Shown: piece after piece, positions 19,004 to 27,181 of the stretch
Numbering within the stretch: the stretch's first letter is position 1
How the letters are laid out: each line of letters begins with the position of its first letter
Assembly (NCBI GenBank): GCA_022793195.1
Contig: JAAWCJ010000006.1
Span: 62,001 to 126,000, forward strand
DNA length: 64,000 nucleotides
Direction: 5' to 3'
From: Lachnospiraceae bacterium
GTDB taxonomy: Bacteria > Bacillota > Clostridia > Lachnospirales > Lachnospiraceae
The notes under the pieces: model-generated
Told to the model about the DNA's origin: nothing
The model's database searches: none
Seen by the model: only the letters and a program-made list of their open reading frames with translations
Position numbers and translations under genes: made by a program

Positions 19004-19710
19004 AAAAACTGATTTGGCTGGAATGGAAAAAGAATCGTATCGGACGTTATATAAGAAATGCCCTGGTTTTGGCAGTTCTCCTGGCCTTATTTCTGTATGC
19101 AATGGCCTTTTTCGGCATCGCGAACGACCCAGAAACAGGGATACCGGATGCGGCGCCCGGTATGTTAAGTATTTCAGCTTCCACCGAATTCTTAACAAAC
19201 AGCGCCTATTTTGTATTTACCGGAGTAATGCTTGCCTCTTTTGTGGTAAATGCTTATAAAAATGGAATCATGGCTCTGATGTTTACCTATCCGCTCAGCA
19301 GGAAAAAAATCCTGTGCTCCCAGATGGCGTCTGTGTGGATTTTTAATTTTGTAGCGCTGGTTATTACAAAACTATTGGTTTATACTTGTCTGTTCTGGGG
19401 AGGAAAGATTCATACGGCTTCTGCGTTTCCTCTGGATTTCCATATGGAAAGCATGTCCTTTTATGGTTCTGTTTTTTTCACAGCGGCAGTAGTCACCACC
19501 ATCGGTTTTTTATCTCTTTTTGCAGGACTTTTCACAAAATCTTCTAAAGTGGCAGTCATTACTTCTTTCCTTCTGATATTTTTGACCCAGGGAAGTCTGG
19601 GAGATAAAAGCCTGGCAGGGAATACAACCGTTCTTTTGATTCTGGCCGCCATATCTCTGGCACTGGCTGTGGGAAATATCGCTGCGGCCAAAAAGCAGGA
19701 GATCTTTTAA
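19000..19710 (+). CDS. ABC transporter permease of the BcrB/lantibiotic-protection type
   Basis: A 236-residue hydrophobic protein with about six membrane segments, starting with the short basic tip KKLIWLEWKKNRIGRYI. The region LMFTYPLSRKKILCSQM is the small cytoplasmic loop seen in ABC-2 type permeases. The start overlaps the ATPase stop (ATGA), so the two should be made in equal amounts. It would form the export channel of the four-gene operon. Confidence 0.85.
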   Translation: MKKLIWLEWKKNRIGRYIRNALVLAVLLALFLYAMAFFGIANDPETGIPDAAPGMLSISASTEFLTNSAYFVFTGVMLASFVVNAYKNGIMALMFTYPLSRKKILCSQMASVWIFNFVALVITKLLVYTCLFWGGKIHTASAFPLDFHMESMSFYGSVFFTAAVVTTIGFLSLFAGLFTKSSKVAVITSFLLIFLTQGSLGDKSLAGNTTVLLILAAISLALAVGNIAAAKKQEIF

Positions 19711-19716
19711 ACAAGG

Positions 19717-19767
19717 GGTTGCTGTAAAATATGTGTTTTTTGCCTGTCGGCATATTTTACAGTAGCC
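19717..19767. terminator. Long hairpin after the ABC exporter operon
   Basis: A 17-bp stem (GGTTGCTGTAAAATATG with CATATTTTACAGTAGCC, two G-T pairs) and a 17-base loop follow six bases after the permease stop. The tract after it is T/C-rich but not a clean T-run, so termination is likely but not certain. Confidence 0.6.
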
Positions 19768-19960
19768 TCTCCTTCTGTCTATGGAAAACTTCCGTCATAA
19801 TAACAGAAAATATCTCTCTTAAACTTCTAAAAATATAAAAGATATATAAAATCCCCCCACAAAACAAAAATCCTCCCCTCTTTTGAAATCGCCGTTCTTT
19901 GTTATACTTATTATTAAGATATTATATAGGCATGATTATATTGGCGTGGAGGGGTGGAGA

Positions 19961-21472
19961 ATGCAGGATGTAATTGTTTCCATGGAAAATATCAGCAAAA
20001 CTTTTCCTGGAGTAAAAGCGCTGGACAATGTACGGTTTGAGCTGAAAGCCGGAGAGGTGATGGCTCTTCTGGGAGAAAACGGCGCAGGAAAATCGACTTT
20101 GATGAAAATCCTCAGCGGCGTCTATACAAGAGACGGCGGAACCATGCGCATTTTTGGAAAGGAATATGGAGATTTGACTCCTAAACAGGCACAGGAAGCG
20201 GGAGTTGCCATTATCCATCAGGAATTAAATATGTGCAAACACCTGTCGGTGGCGGAAAACATGTTCCTCGGCAGGGAAGTAAAGGGGAAAATTGCTTTAA
20301 ACAATGCAAAGATGGAAGAAGAGGCAGGAAAAATCCTGGATAATCTGAAGATTAATATTAGTCCGAAACAGATTGTGGGGGATTTGCCTGTGTCCAAACA
20401 GCAGATGGTGGAAATCGCAAAAGCTCTTTCCATCAATGCAAAAATTTTAATTATGGATGAGCCCACTTCGGCTCTGACAGCGAAGGAGATTGACGACTTG
20501 TTCCGCATTATCCACCAGCTGAAAGAGGAAGGCCATGGGATTGTCTATATTTCCCACAGGCTGGAAGAGCTTCAGCACATTGTGGACCGTGTAACGATTA
20601 TGCGCGACGGCCAGTATATTACATGCCAGAATTTTGATGATATGACGTTAGACCAGATTATCGCCAATATGGTGGGCCGTGAAATCAAAGAGAAATTCCC
20701 CCATGTGGAATGTGAGAAGGGAAAGAAAATTTTTGAAGTGAAAAATCTTAATGCCGGAAAACTGGTGAAAGATATTAACTTTTCTGTCTATGAGGGCGAG
20801 ATCGTAGGCCTTGCGGGATTAATGGGGGCAGGACGGACAGAGACCACCAGGGCGATTTTCGGCGCCGACCCGAAAGAGAGCGGTGAAATTTATGTGGACG
20901 GAAAAGAGGTAAAGATCCATTGCCCCATGGATGCCATCCGACACGGAGTTGTACTGGCGCCGGAGGACCGGAAAAAGGACGGCCTTTGTACGAAGTTAAG
21001 TATCAGGCAAAACCTGGCGCTTCCCAACCTGGATTTGGTGTGTACCGGCCTTGGGGTGGTCAGCCGCACCAAAGAGCAGAAGCTCTGCGATGAAGCAGTG
21101 GAAAACTTAAGGATCAAGACCCCCAATGTGGAAATTGATTCCGGAAACCTGTCGGGAGGAAACCAGCAGAAAGTAGTGGTTGGAAAATGGCTGGCACGAA
21201 ATTCCCGGGTAGTGATTTTTGACGAACCCACAAGAGGCATCGACGTGGGGGCGAAAGTTGAAATATATAACTTGATCAACGAATTGAAGAAAAAGGGAAT
21301 TGCCGTGATCATTGTATCTTCGGAAATGCCGGAGGTCATGGGGGTCGCAGACCGGATTATCGTCATGTGCGACGGCCGTATTACCGGAGAGGTTATGGCA
21401 AAAGAAACATCTCAGAATGAAATTCTGACCTTAGCCACTTCATTTGAAAATAAAAACATTGCCAGTTCTTGA
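19961..21472 (+). CDS. Sugar ABC importer ATP-binding protein, RbsA/MglA family
   Basis: A 503-residue protein with two fused ATPase domains, the normal length for this family. The first has Walker A GENGAGKST, signature LPVSKQQMVEIAKAL, Walker B ILIMDEPTSALT and switch ISHRLEE. The second has the family's variant P-loop GLMGAGRTET, signature LSGGNQQKVVVGKWLA and Walker B VVIFDEPTRGID. It energises import through the permease encoded next; substrates of the family are monosaccharides, AI-2 or nucleosides. A purine-rich site (GGAGGGGTGGAG) precedes ATG 19961. The upstream 250 bases hold the exporter hairpin and an AT-rich promoter region. Confidence 0.96.
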   Translation: MQDVIVSMENISKTFPGVKALDNVRFELKAGEVMALLGENGAGKSTLMKILSGVYTRDGGTMRIFGKEYGDLTPKQAQEAGVAIIHQELNMCKHLSVAENMFLGREVKGKIALNNAKMEEEAGKILDNLKINISPKQIVGDLPVSKQQMVEIAKALSINAKILIMDEPTSALTAKEIDDLFRIIHQLKEEGHGIVYISHRLEELQHIVDRVTIMRDGQYITCQNFDDMTLDQIIANMVGREIKEKFPHVECEKGKKIFEVKNLNAGKLVKDINFSVYEGEIVGLAGLMGAGRTETTRAIFGADPKESGEIYVDGKEVKIHCPMDAIRHGVVLAPEDRKKDGLCTKLSIRQNLALPNLDLVCTGLGVVSRTKEQKLCDEAVENLRIKTPNVEIDSGNLSGGNQQKVVVGKWLARNSRVVIFDEPTRGIDVGAKVEIYNLINELKKKGIAVIIVSSEMPEVMGVADRIIVMCDGRITGEVMAKETSQNEILTLATSFENKNIASS

Positions 21473-21489
21473 CAGGAGGGAGAAAGATT

Positions 21490-22506
21490 ATGAACACCAC
21501 AAAACAAAATCCCTGGAAGCGCCTCATAGGAATCCGGGGCATGGGAGCCGCCCTTACGGCTTTCGCAGGCTTTATTATTCTTTATATTGCATTTGGACTG
21601 ATTAATCCGGCTGTATTTTCAGGACAGAACATTATGAACCTGCTTCGTTCCATGTCCAAATATTTACTGATCGGTATTGCCCAGAGTTTTATCCTGATCA
21701 CCGGAAACATTGACCTTTCCATCGGTTCCATGGTCGGCATGAGCGCTATGATCAGTGCCACTATGATGGCAAAAGGATTTCATCCGGCGATCGCCATTTT
21801 AGTTTCTTTGGCCAGCTGTCTGGCGGTGGGGCTGATCAACGGTTTTCTGGTGGGGAAATTCCGCCTCCCTCCGTTTATCGCCACTTTGGGAACCATGTTT
21901 GTGGCAAGGGGAATCGCCTATATGGTCAATGGAAACCGTAATACGGATGCCATTGCCACAGGAATCGGCAAAGAGGCGGGAGACAATTTCCAGAATTTCT
22001 TCTACTACGGTTCCATATTTAAAATATATAACGCATTCTGGATTGCCTTAATTGTCTTTATTATCATGTTCTTTATTTTATCCAAAACCAGAACAGGACG
22101 TCATATTTACGCCATCGGTTCCAACATCGATGCGGCGAAACTGTCCGGCGTCAATATTGTAGCGACCACGACCAAGGTGTACCTTGTCAGCGCCGTCTGC
22201 TCCTGCCTGGTGGGCCTGATCCTCTGTGCCCAGGCCGGAATGGGAAATATGGAAGCCGGTTTAAGCTATGAAATGTACGGTGTTGCCGCAGGTGTAATCG
22301 GCGGTGTGTCCCCCCTTGGAGGTACGGGACTTCTCCTTGGCACACTGGCAGGCTCTGCAGTATGGCAGACATTGGAAAACGGACTCAACATGATCGGTGC
22401 CCAGGTGGGTATCCAGCGTCTTGTCATCGGTATCATCGTAGTATGCGCCGTACTCCTGGATGTGGTGGTACGTAACGGACAATTTGGCAGAAAGAAAAAG
22501 AGCTGA
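21490..22506 (+). CDS. Sugar ABC importer permease, RbsC/MglC family
   Basis: A 338-residue integral membrane protein of the BPD_transp_2 family with about nine to ten helices. Family marks include ILITGNIDLSIGSMVG, FIATLGTMFVARGIAYMVNG, the EAA-like loop around AIGSNIDAAKLSGVN, and GVIGGVSPLGGTG. It would form a homodimer that works with the ATPase before it and the binding protein after it. GGAGGGAGAAAG lies before ATG 21490, and the gene starts 17 bases after the ATPase stop. Confidence 0.95.
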   Translation: MNTTKQNPWKRLIGIRGMGAALTAFAGFIILYIAFGLINPAVFSGQNIMNLLRSMSKYLLIGIAQSFILITGNIDLSIGSMVGMSAMISATMMAKGFHPAIAILVSLASCLAVGLINGFLVGKFRLPPFIATLGTMFVARGIAYMVNGNRNTDAIATGIGKEAGDNFQNFFYYGSIFKIYNAFWIALIVFIIMFFILSKTRTGRHIYAIGSNIDAAKLSGVNIVATTTKVYLVSAVCSCLVGLILCAQAGMGNMEAGLSYEMYGVAAGVIGGVSPLGGTGLLLGTLAGSAVWQTLENGLNMIGAQVGIQRLVIGIIVVCAVLLDVVVRNGQFGRKKKS

Positions 22507-22547
22507 ACCGCATAGGCGGATAAGCAATATAAAAAAGGAGGAAACAT

Positions 22548-24392
22548 ATGAAAAGAAAGGTATTGGCAATGCTCTGTGCCCTTATGATGGTGGCTGCTGT
22601 TCTTGCAGGCTGTGGCGGCGAAAAAAAAGAAACCGCAGCAGAAACAGGTGGTACAGAAAAGAAAGAAGAATCAACCAAGGCTCCTGAAGCATCCGGCGAT
22701 ATTAAGATCGCGCTGATTACCATGGATTCCGTGGACCAGCATTGGGTGACTTTAAATGAAGGTGCTCAGAAAGCAGCGGCGGAGCTGGGTGTGGAGGTTG
22801 CGCTTTTAGCTCCCAACATGAAGGACGATGCACAGCAGATTGAGTGCGTAAACAACGCAGTGGCAGGCGGTTATCAGGCAATCATCGTGGCAGCCAACGG
22901 CCCCGACGCCATTTCTTCCGCACTGAAAGAAGCTCAGGGCGCAGGCATCAAGATTGTCTATGTGGATTCCCCCGCAAATGTGGATGCAGAGGCCACATTC
23001 TCCACCGACAACAAGGCAGCCGGAAAGATTGCCGGCGAAGAAATGATCAAAGCCCTGGAGGCAAAAAGCATTACTTCCGGTGATATCGGAATCGTCAATG
23101 TAAATGCTTCCACCGCAACGGCAGTGGCCCGTGAAGAAGGCTTCCGTTCTGCATTTGAAGGCAAAGGGTATAACCTTCTCGAAACTCAGTACGGTGAAGG
23201 CGATGCAGCCAAATCCCAGACCATTGCTGAGAATTACATCACCCAGGGCGTCGTAGGTATCTTCGGAAGCAATGAAGGTTCCACCACCGGTACAGGAAAT
23301 GCCATCAAAGCTTCCAACGCCGATGTAATCGGAGTTGGTTTTGACAAATCCGATGCCATCCAGAATTTAATTGCAGACGGTTATCTGCTCTGCACCATGG
23401 CCCAGAATCCCGACGTGATGGGTTATGAAGGCGTGAAGGCAGCCGTTGCCGCCATAAACGGTGAAGACCTTGGCGGTGCAGTGACTGATACAGGCGTATC
23501 TGTCCTGACAGCTGAGACTCTTGGCGGTGCAGGCGCAAGCGCAGGGGGAAGCTCCGATGTGAAGGCCAGCAAAGAGTGGAAAATTGCATTAATTACCATG
23601 GATTCCGTAGACCAGCACTGGGTGACATTAAATGAAGGCGCTCAGGCAAAAGCGAAAGAACTTGGAGTTTCCGTAACACTTTTAGCTCCCAACATGAAAG
23701 ATGATGCGCAGCAGATCGAATGTGTGAACAATGCTGTGGCAGGTGGTTATGATGCCATTATGGTGGCAGCCAACGGCCCTGATGCCATTTCTTCGGCTTT
23801 GAAAGAGGCCCAGGATGCCGGCATCAAGATCATTTATGTGGATTCTCCCGCAAATGTGGATGCAGAGGCCACATTCTCCACCGATAATAAAGCAGCCGGA
23901 AAGACAGCCGGTGAAGAGATGATCAAGGCCCTGGAGGCAAAAGGAATCACTTCCGGTGATATCGGAATTGTCAATGTAAATGCTTCCACCGCAACAGCAG
24001 TGACCCGTGAAGAGGGCTTCCGTTCTGCATTTGAAGGCAAGGGTTACAATCTTCTTGAAACGCAGTATGGTGAAGGCGATGCAGCCAAATCCCAGACCAT
24101 TGCAGAGAACTACATCACCCAGGGTGTTGTAGGTATCTTTGGAACCAACGAAGGTTCCACCACCGGTACAGGAAATGCCATCAAGGCTTCCAGCGCCGAT
24201 GTGATCGGAGTTGGATTTGACAAATCGGATGCGATTCAGAACTTGATTGCAGACGGACATCTGCTGTGTACCATGGCTCAGAATCCCGATATGATGGGTT
24301 CTATGGGTGTGGAAGCCTGTGTGAAAGTCCTGGAAGGCGAGTCCCTCGGCGGCGCCGTAACTGATACAGGAGTCTCCGTCCTTACAAAGTAA
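22548..24392 (+). CDS. Tandem double substrate-binding lipoprotein (two Peripla_BP_4 domains in one chain)
   Basis: A 614-residue lipoprotein. The signal peptide ends with a lipobox (VLAGC, Cys near residue 22), then an acidic/lysine linker. Residues 53-321 and 345-613 are two complete galactose/ribose-type binding domains that differ at about 25 of 269 positions by my hand alignment. They are joined by a Gly/Ala/Ser-rich linker near residues 325-336 (GGAGASAGGSS). Usual family members have one domain of about 330 residues. It would deliver ligand to the preceding permease. The two binding sites look equally intact, with the motifs MDSVDQHWV, NEGSTTGTGNAIKA and GVGFDKSDA in both. Ligand unknown. 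Confidence 0.93.
   Translation: MKRKVLAMLCALMMVAAVLAGCGGEKKETAAETGGTEKKEESTKAPEASGDIKIALITMDSVDQHWVTLNEGAQKAAAELGVEVALLAPNMKDDAQQIECVNNAVAGGYQAIIVAANGPDAISSALKEAQGAGIKIVYVDSPANVDAEATFSTDNKAAGKIAGEEMIKALEAKSITSGDIGIVNVNASTATAVAREEGFRSAFEGKGYNLLETQYGEGDAAKSQTIAENYITQGVVGIFGSNEGSTTGTGNAIKASNADVIGVGFDKSDAIQNLIADGYLLCTMAQNPDVMGYEGVKAAVAAINGEDLGGAVTDTGVSVLTAETLGGAGASAGGSSDVKASKEWKIALITMDSVDQHWVTLNEGAQAKAKELGVSVTLLAPNMKDDAQQIECVNNAVAGGYDAIMVAANGPDAISSALKEAQDAGIKIIYVDSPANVDAEATFSTDNKAAGKTAGEEMIKALEAKGITSGDIGIVNVNASTATAVTREEGFRSAFEGKGYNLLETQYGEGDAAKSQTIAENYITQGVVGIFGTNEGSTTGTGNAIKASSADVIGVGFDKSDAIQNLIADGHLLCTMAQNPDMMGSMGVEACVKVLEGESLGGAVTDTGVSVLTK
22704..24386 (+). repeat. Intragenic tandem duplication, 876-bp period
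   Basis: The first unit (22704-23510) and the second (23580-24386) are direct repeats offset by 876 bases, that is 292 codons, so the frame is kept. Stretches of more than 30 bases are identical between the copies, for example within 22973-23010 against 23849-23886, which points to a recent duplication or continuing gene conversion. Confidence 0.92.
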
Positions 24393-24428
24393 GAAACAAA
24401 TGCACTCTATTTGATAATGTTTTACAAA

Positions 24429-24460
24429 AAAACCGCCGGAACTTTTTTCGGCGGTTTTTC
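24429..24460. terminator. Bidirectional rho-independent terminator after the binding protein
   Basis: A GC-rich stem, AAACCGCCG/CGGCGGTTT, has a ten-base loop, with A-run before and TTTTTCC after. It separates the importer genes from the two-component system genes, although leaky read-through to the downstream genes remains possible. Confidence 0.88.
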
Positions 24461-24467
24461 CTAAAGC

Positions 24468-24497
24468 TTGCCAAAGGGCAGGTATTTCAGTTACAAT
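24468..24497 (+). promoter_or_regulatory. Probable promoter of the YesN-type operon
   Basis: TTGCCA (24468-24473) and TACAAT (24492-24497) are 18 bases apart. Each differs from the vegetative consensus at one or two places. It lies directly after the terminator and 32 bases before the regulator start. Confidence 0.55.
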
Positions 24498-24529
24498 AAA
24501 GAAGAAAGAGTATTGGGGGAGAACAAGCG

Positions 24530-26119
24530 ATGCTTCGTGTAATGATTGCGGATGATGAGGAGCGGATCTGTAAATTAATTACAGCTTTGGTAAACTGGGA
24601 GTCTCTGGACATGGAAATTGCAGGGATTGCCCACAGTGGCCCGGAAGCTGCAAAAATGGCAGAAGAGATTCGCCCCTCTATTTTAATCACCGATATCCGT
24701 ATGCCCGGATGCAGCGGACTGGACTTGATCAGGCAGATAAAAGAAAGCCAGCCGGAGCTTGAAATCGTGATCATCAGCGGCTATGCGCATTTTGAGTACG
24801 CCCAGACGGCCATCAAATACGGAGTGGGGGATTACCTGCTGAAACCGGTGAATAAAGTGGAACTGAATATGACACTTCAAAAATTCAAAGAAAGAATTCT
24901 GTCCAGGGAAGCAGCAGCAGAAAGCAGGGAGCAGCTGTTTAAAAAAAATGAAAATGACCTTAAAAGAATCAGAACAAGCCTGATCAGCCAAATACTGGAA
25001 CATAAAGAAGAGGAACTGACCTTTGACGTTTTGCAAGACGAGTATTATCTGAAAACAGAACCAGGCTGTTTCCAGGCTGTTTGGCTGAAACTGGACTGTA
25101 TACCGGAGACACTTACAAAAGCCGGATTTTCCATCCTGATGAAGAAAGCAGGAGATCTTTTGGAAAATGGACTTCGTTTTAAATGTACGGAGATGGTATT
25201 TAGCTCCAGCGGCTCTTCTTATGTGGGATTTTTAAATTACAGGAAAGAAAAACAGGAAGACATCCGACGTGCTCTCAGGGACTGCCTGAACCAATTAAAA
25301 TCCCAACAGGGACTTTATGGCCCTGTCCAGATTTCCCTGGCTGTTGGAAAACCGGTGGAAAAACCGGAGCAACTGGCAGCTTCTGTCCATGAGGCTTCTC
25401 TTATTATTAAGGAGCGGCTGGTAAAAGGAACCGGAAGGATTTTGGATAAGATGCCGGAACCATCCGCCCTTCATGAGCAAAAGCTTCTTGAAAAGTATAT
25501 GAGGAACGTTGCCCATGCGGTGGAAGTCATAAGTGTGGAGGAAGCTTCCGCTGCTGTCTCAGAGCTTTTTGATTCTGTGAAATCTGTAAAGCATGTGCGT
25601 GGATATGAGATACTGGAACTGGTTCATTCCTGCGCCAGCTTGTTTTTCAGCCGCCTGGAAATGAAAGACCGCACGGAACTTTTGCAGGAATTTGACGAAC
25701 GGTGTGAATGGTGCGGAAGTACAGAAGAATTATTCCATCTTCTCAGAGAACTTTTGGAACTTCATGTGGGGGAAATCCAAAAGAAACATGAAAGTGATTC
25801 AGACCGGCCTGTGAGACAGGCAAAAGAATATATTCAGAACCATTTCAGTGAACCCATTACCCTGGAAGAGGTCAGCAGCCATGTGGGGTTGAATCCTGCT
25901 TATTTCAGTGTCCTTTTCAAAAAGATAGAAGGAGAGGGATTCGCAAAATATCTGATTCACCTGAGAGTGGAAAAAGCAAAGATTTTGCTTCGTGAAACCA
26001 ATGAGCCTGTGGCCGCCATATGCAGGAAGGTTGGTTATAATGATGTAAAACATTTTACCCGTACTTTCGAGAAAGATACGGGAGTGAAACCGGCCACTTA
26101 CCGGAAACTATATGGATAA
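24530..26119 (+). CDS. YesN-type response regulator with AraC DNA-binding domain
   Basis: A 529-residue regulator. Residues 1-120 form the receiver domain, with acidic residues in IADDEERIC, phospho-acceptor in ILITDIRMPGCSG, and lysine in YLLKPVNKVEL. A middle region of about 280 residues has no clear motif. The last 100 residues are an AraC-type double helix-turn-helix (ITLEEVSSHVGLNPAYFSVL and VGYNDVKHFTRTFEKDTGV). Such regulators act on neighbouring sugar-transport genes; here the obvious target is the importer just upstream. The kinase gene follows after a few bases. Confidence 0.95.
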   Translation: MLRVMIADDEERICKLITALVNWESLDMEIAGIAHSGPEAAKMAEEIRPSILITDIRMPGCSGLDLIRQIKESQPELEIVIISGYAHFEYAQTAIKYGVGDYLLKPVNKVELNMTLQKFKERILSREAAAESREQLFKKNENDLKRIRTSLISQILEHKEEELTFDVLQDEYYLKTEPGCFQAVWLKLDCIPETLTKAGFSILMKKAGDLLENGLRFKCTEMVFSSSGSSYVGFLNYRKEKQEDIRRALRDCLNQLKSQQGLYGPVQISLAVGKPVEKPEQLAASVHEASLIIKERLVKGTGRILDKMPEPSALHEQKLLEKYMRNVAHAVEVISVEEASAAVSELFDSVKSVKHVRGYEILELVHSCASLFFSRLEMKDRTELLQEFDERCEWCGSTEELFHLLRELLELHVGEIQKKHESDSDRPVRQAKEYIQNHFSEPITLEEVSSHVGLNPAYFSVLFKKIEGEGFAKYLIHLRVEKAKILLRETNEPVAAICRKVGYNDVKHFTRTFEKDTGVKPATYRKLYG

Positions 26120-26131
26120 AGGAGAATGTCC

Positions 26132-27181
26132 TTGAAGAAATTATCCAGGCTGCATTATATCTCAAACCGTGTGCTTCTCATGGGAGGAATCGGTTTTATA
26201 TTCCTGCTGATTCAGTCCTTCGTTTCTTTATTTTTCTGCTTCCATGGAAACGTGGGGTTTTGGCTTTTTATTTTATATTTTCTTTTATTTCTTGGGTGGT
26301 CCGCTGCATTTCTTTTTTGGATTATACATCCTTATTTTCGTACGGAACAGCTTACCAGGCGATTTTTGGACGGATATATTCTGGACCGCAAGCAGAATGT
26401 ACAGATGGCCCTTTTGACCCCTTCCTCGAAAGAACAGTGGGAAGCGGTGGAGCGGGTGCTTCATTCTCCGCAGCTGATGGAGCTGAATAAGCGTCAGGCC
26501 CAGTATTTGGCCCTTCAGAACCAAATTAACCCTCATTTTTTATATAATACTCTGGAAAGTATCCGCGGGGAAGCTTTAATTGCCGGATTGGACAGTGTGG
26601 CGGATATGACGGAAGCGCTGGCAAAATTTTTTCGTTATACCATCACAAAGGTGGAAAACCTTGTCTCTGTGGAAGAGGAGCTGGATAATTGTGAAACGTA
26701 TTTTCGTATTCAGCAATATCGTTTTGGGGACAGGCTGAAGCTTCATGTGGAATATGAGGAAGAAGATTACGAAGAAATCATGAGTTGCCAGATTCCTAAA
26801 CTGACGCTTCAGCCCATACTGGAAAATAGCATCATCCATGGAATAGAACCTAAGGTGGGCGTTGGGAATTTAAAAATCCGGTTTGAACGGACGGAAAGCC
26901 GCCTGATTATCTGGATTTCAGATAATGGCGTAGGAATGGATGATGAAGTGCTGGCGAAATTAAACCGTCATTTGGGCCGGGACGGAAAAACGTTGGAATA
27001 CCGTAGGCAGGAAGAACGCGGGGGAATTGCCCTGGTAAATGTCAACAACCGGATTCATCTGATTTTCGGAGAAGAATATGGAATGCATGTATATTCCATG
27101 ACCGGTGCGGGAACAGACGTGGAAATTACTCTGCCAATCACTGTCACTGAAGAAGAAATCAGGGAAAAGGGGATTTTGTAA
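26132..27181 (+). CDS. YesM-like sensor kinase lacking an extracellular sensor domain
   Basis: A 349-residue kinase. Two hydrophobic helices (about residues 15-35 and 40-65) are joined by a loop of only some six residues, so almost nothing faces outside; ordinary YesM-type kinases carry a sensor of 200 or more residues there. The His_kinase motif QNQINPHFLYNTLESIRGEA is intact, followed by an ATPase domain with ILENSIIHGIEPK and ISDNGVGMDDE. The start is probably TTG 26132, seven bases after GGAG; ATG 26126 is only one base from that site. The gene overlaps the next by one base. Confidence 0.92.
   Translation: MKKLSRLHYISNRVLLMGGIGFIFLLIQSFVSLFFCFHGNVGFWLFILYFLLFLGWSAAFLFWIIHPYFRTEQLTRRFLDGYILDRKQNVQMALLTPSSKEQWEAVERVLHSPQLMELNKRQAQYLALQNQINPHFLYNTLESIRGEALIAGLDSVADMTEALAKFFRYTITKVENLVSVEEELDNCETYFRIQQYRFGDRLKLHVEYEEEDYEEIMSCQIPKLTLQPILENSIIHGIEPKVGVGNLKIRFERTESRLIIWISDNGVGMDDEVLAKLNRHLGRDGKTLEYRRQEERGGIALVNVNNRIHLIFGEEYGMHVYSMTGAGTDVEITLPITVTEEEIREKGIL

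Noticed and set aside
19884-19897. Possible catabolite-control (cre) site before the sugar importer
   Set aside because: Only the left half (TGAAATCG) fits; the right half does not match the palindromic consensus.
23682-24260. Cysteine- and glycine-rich open frame on the minus strand in the double binding protein
   Set aside because: It mirrors the repeated coding sequence and reappears in part in the other repeat copy; no independent evidence.
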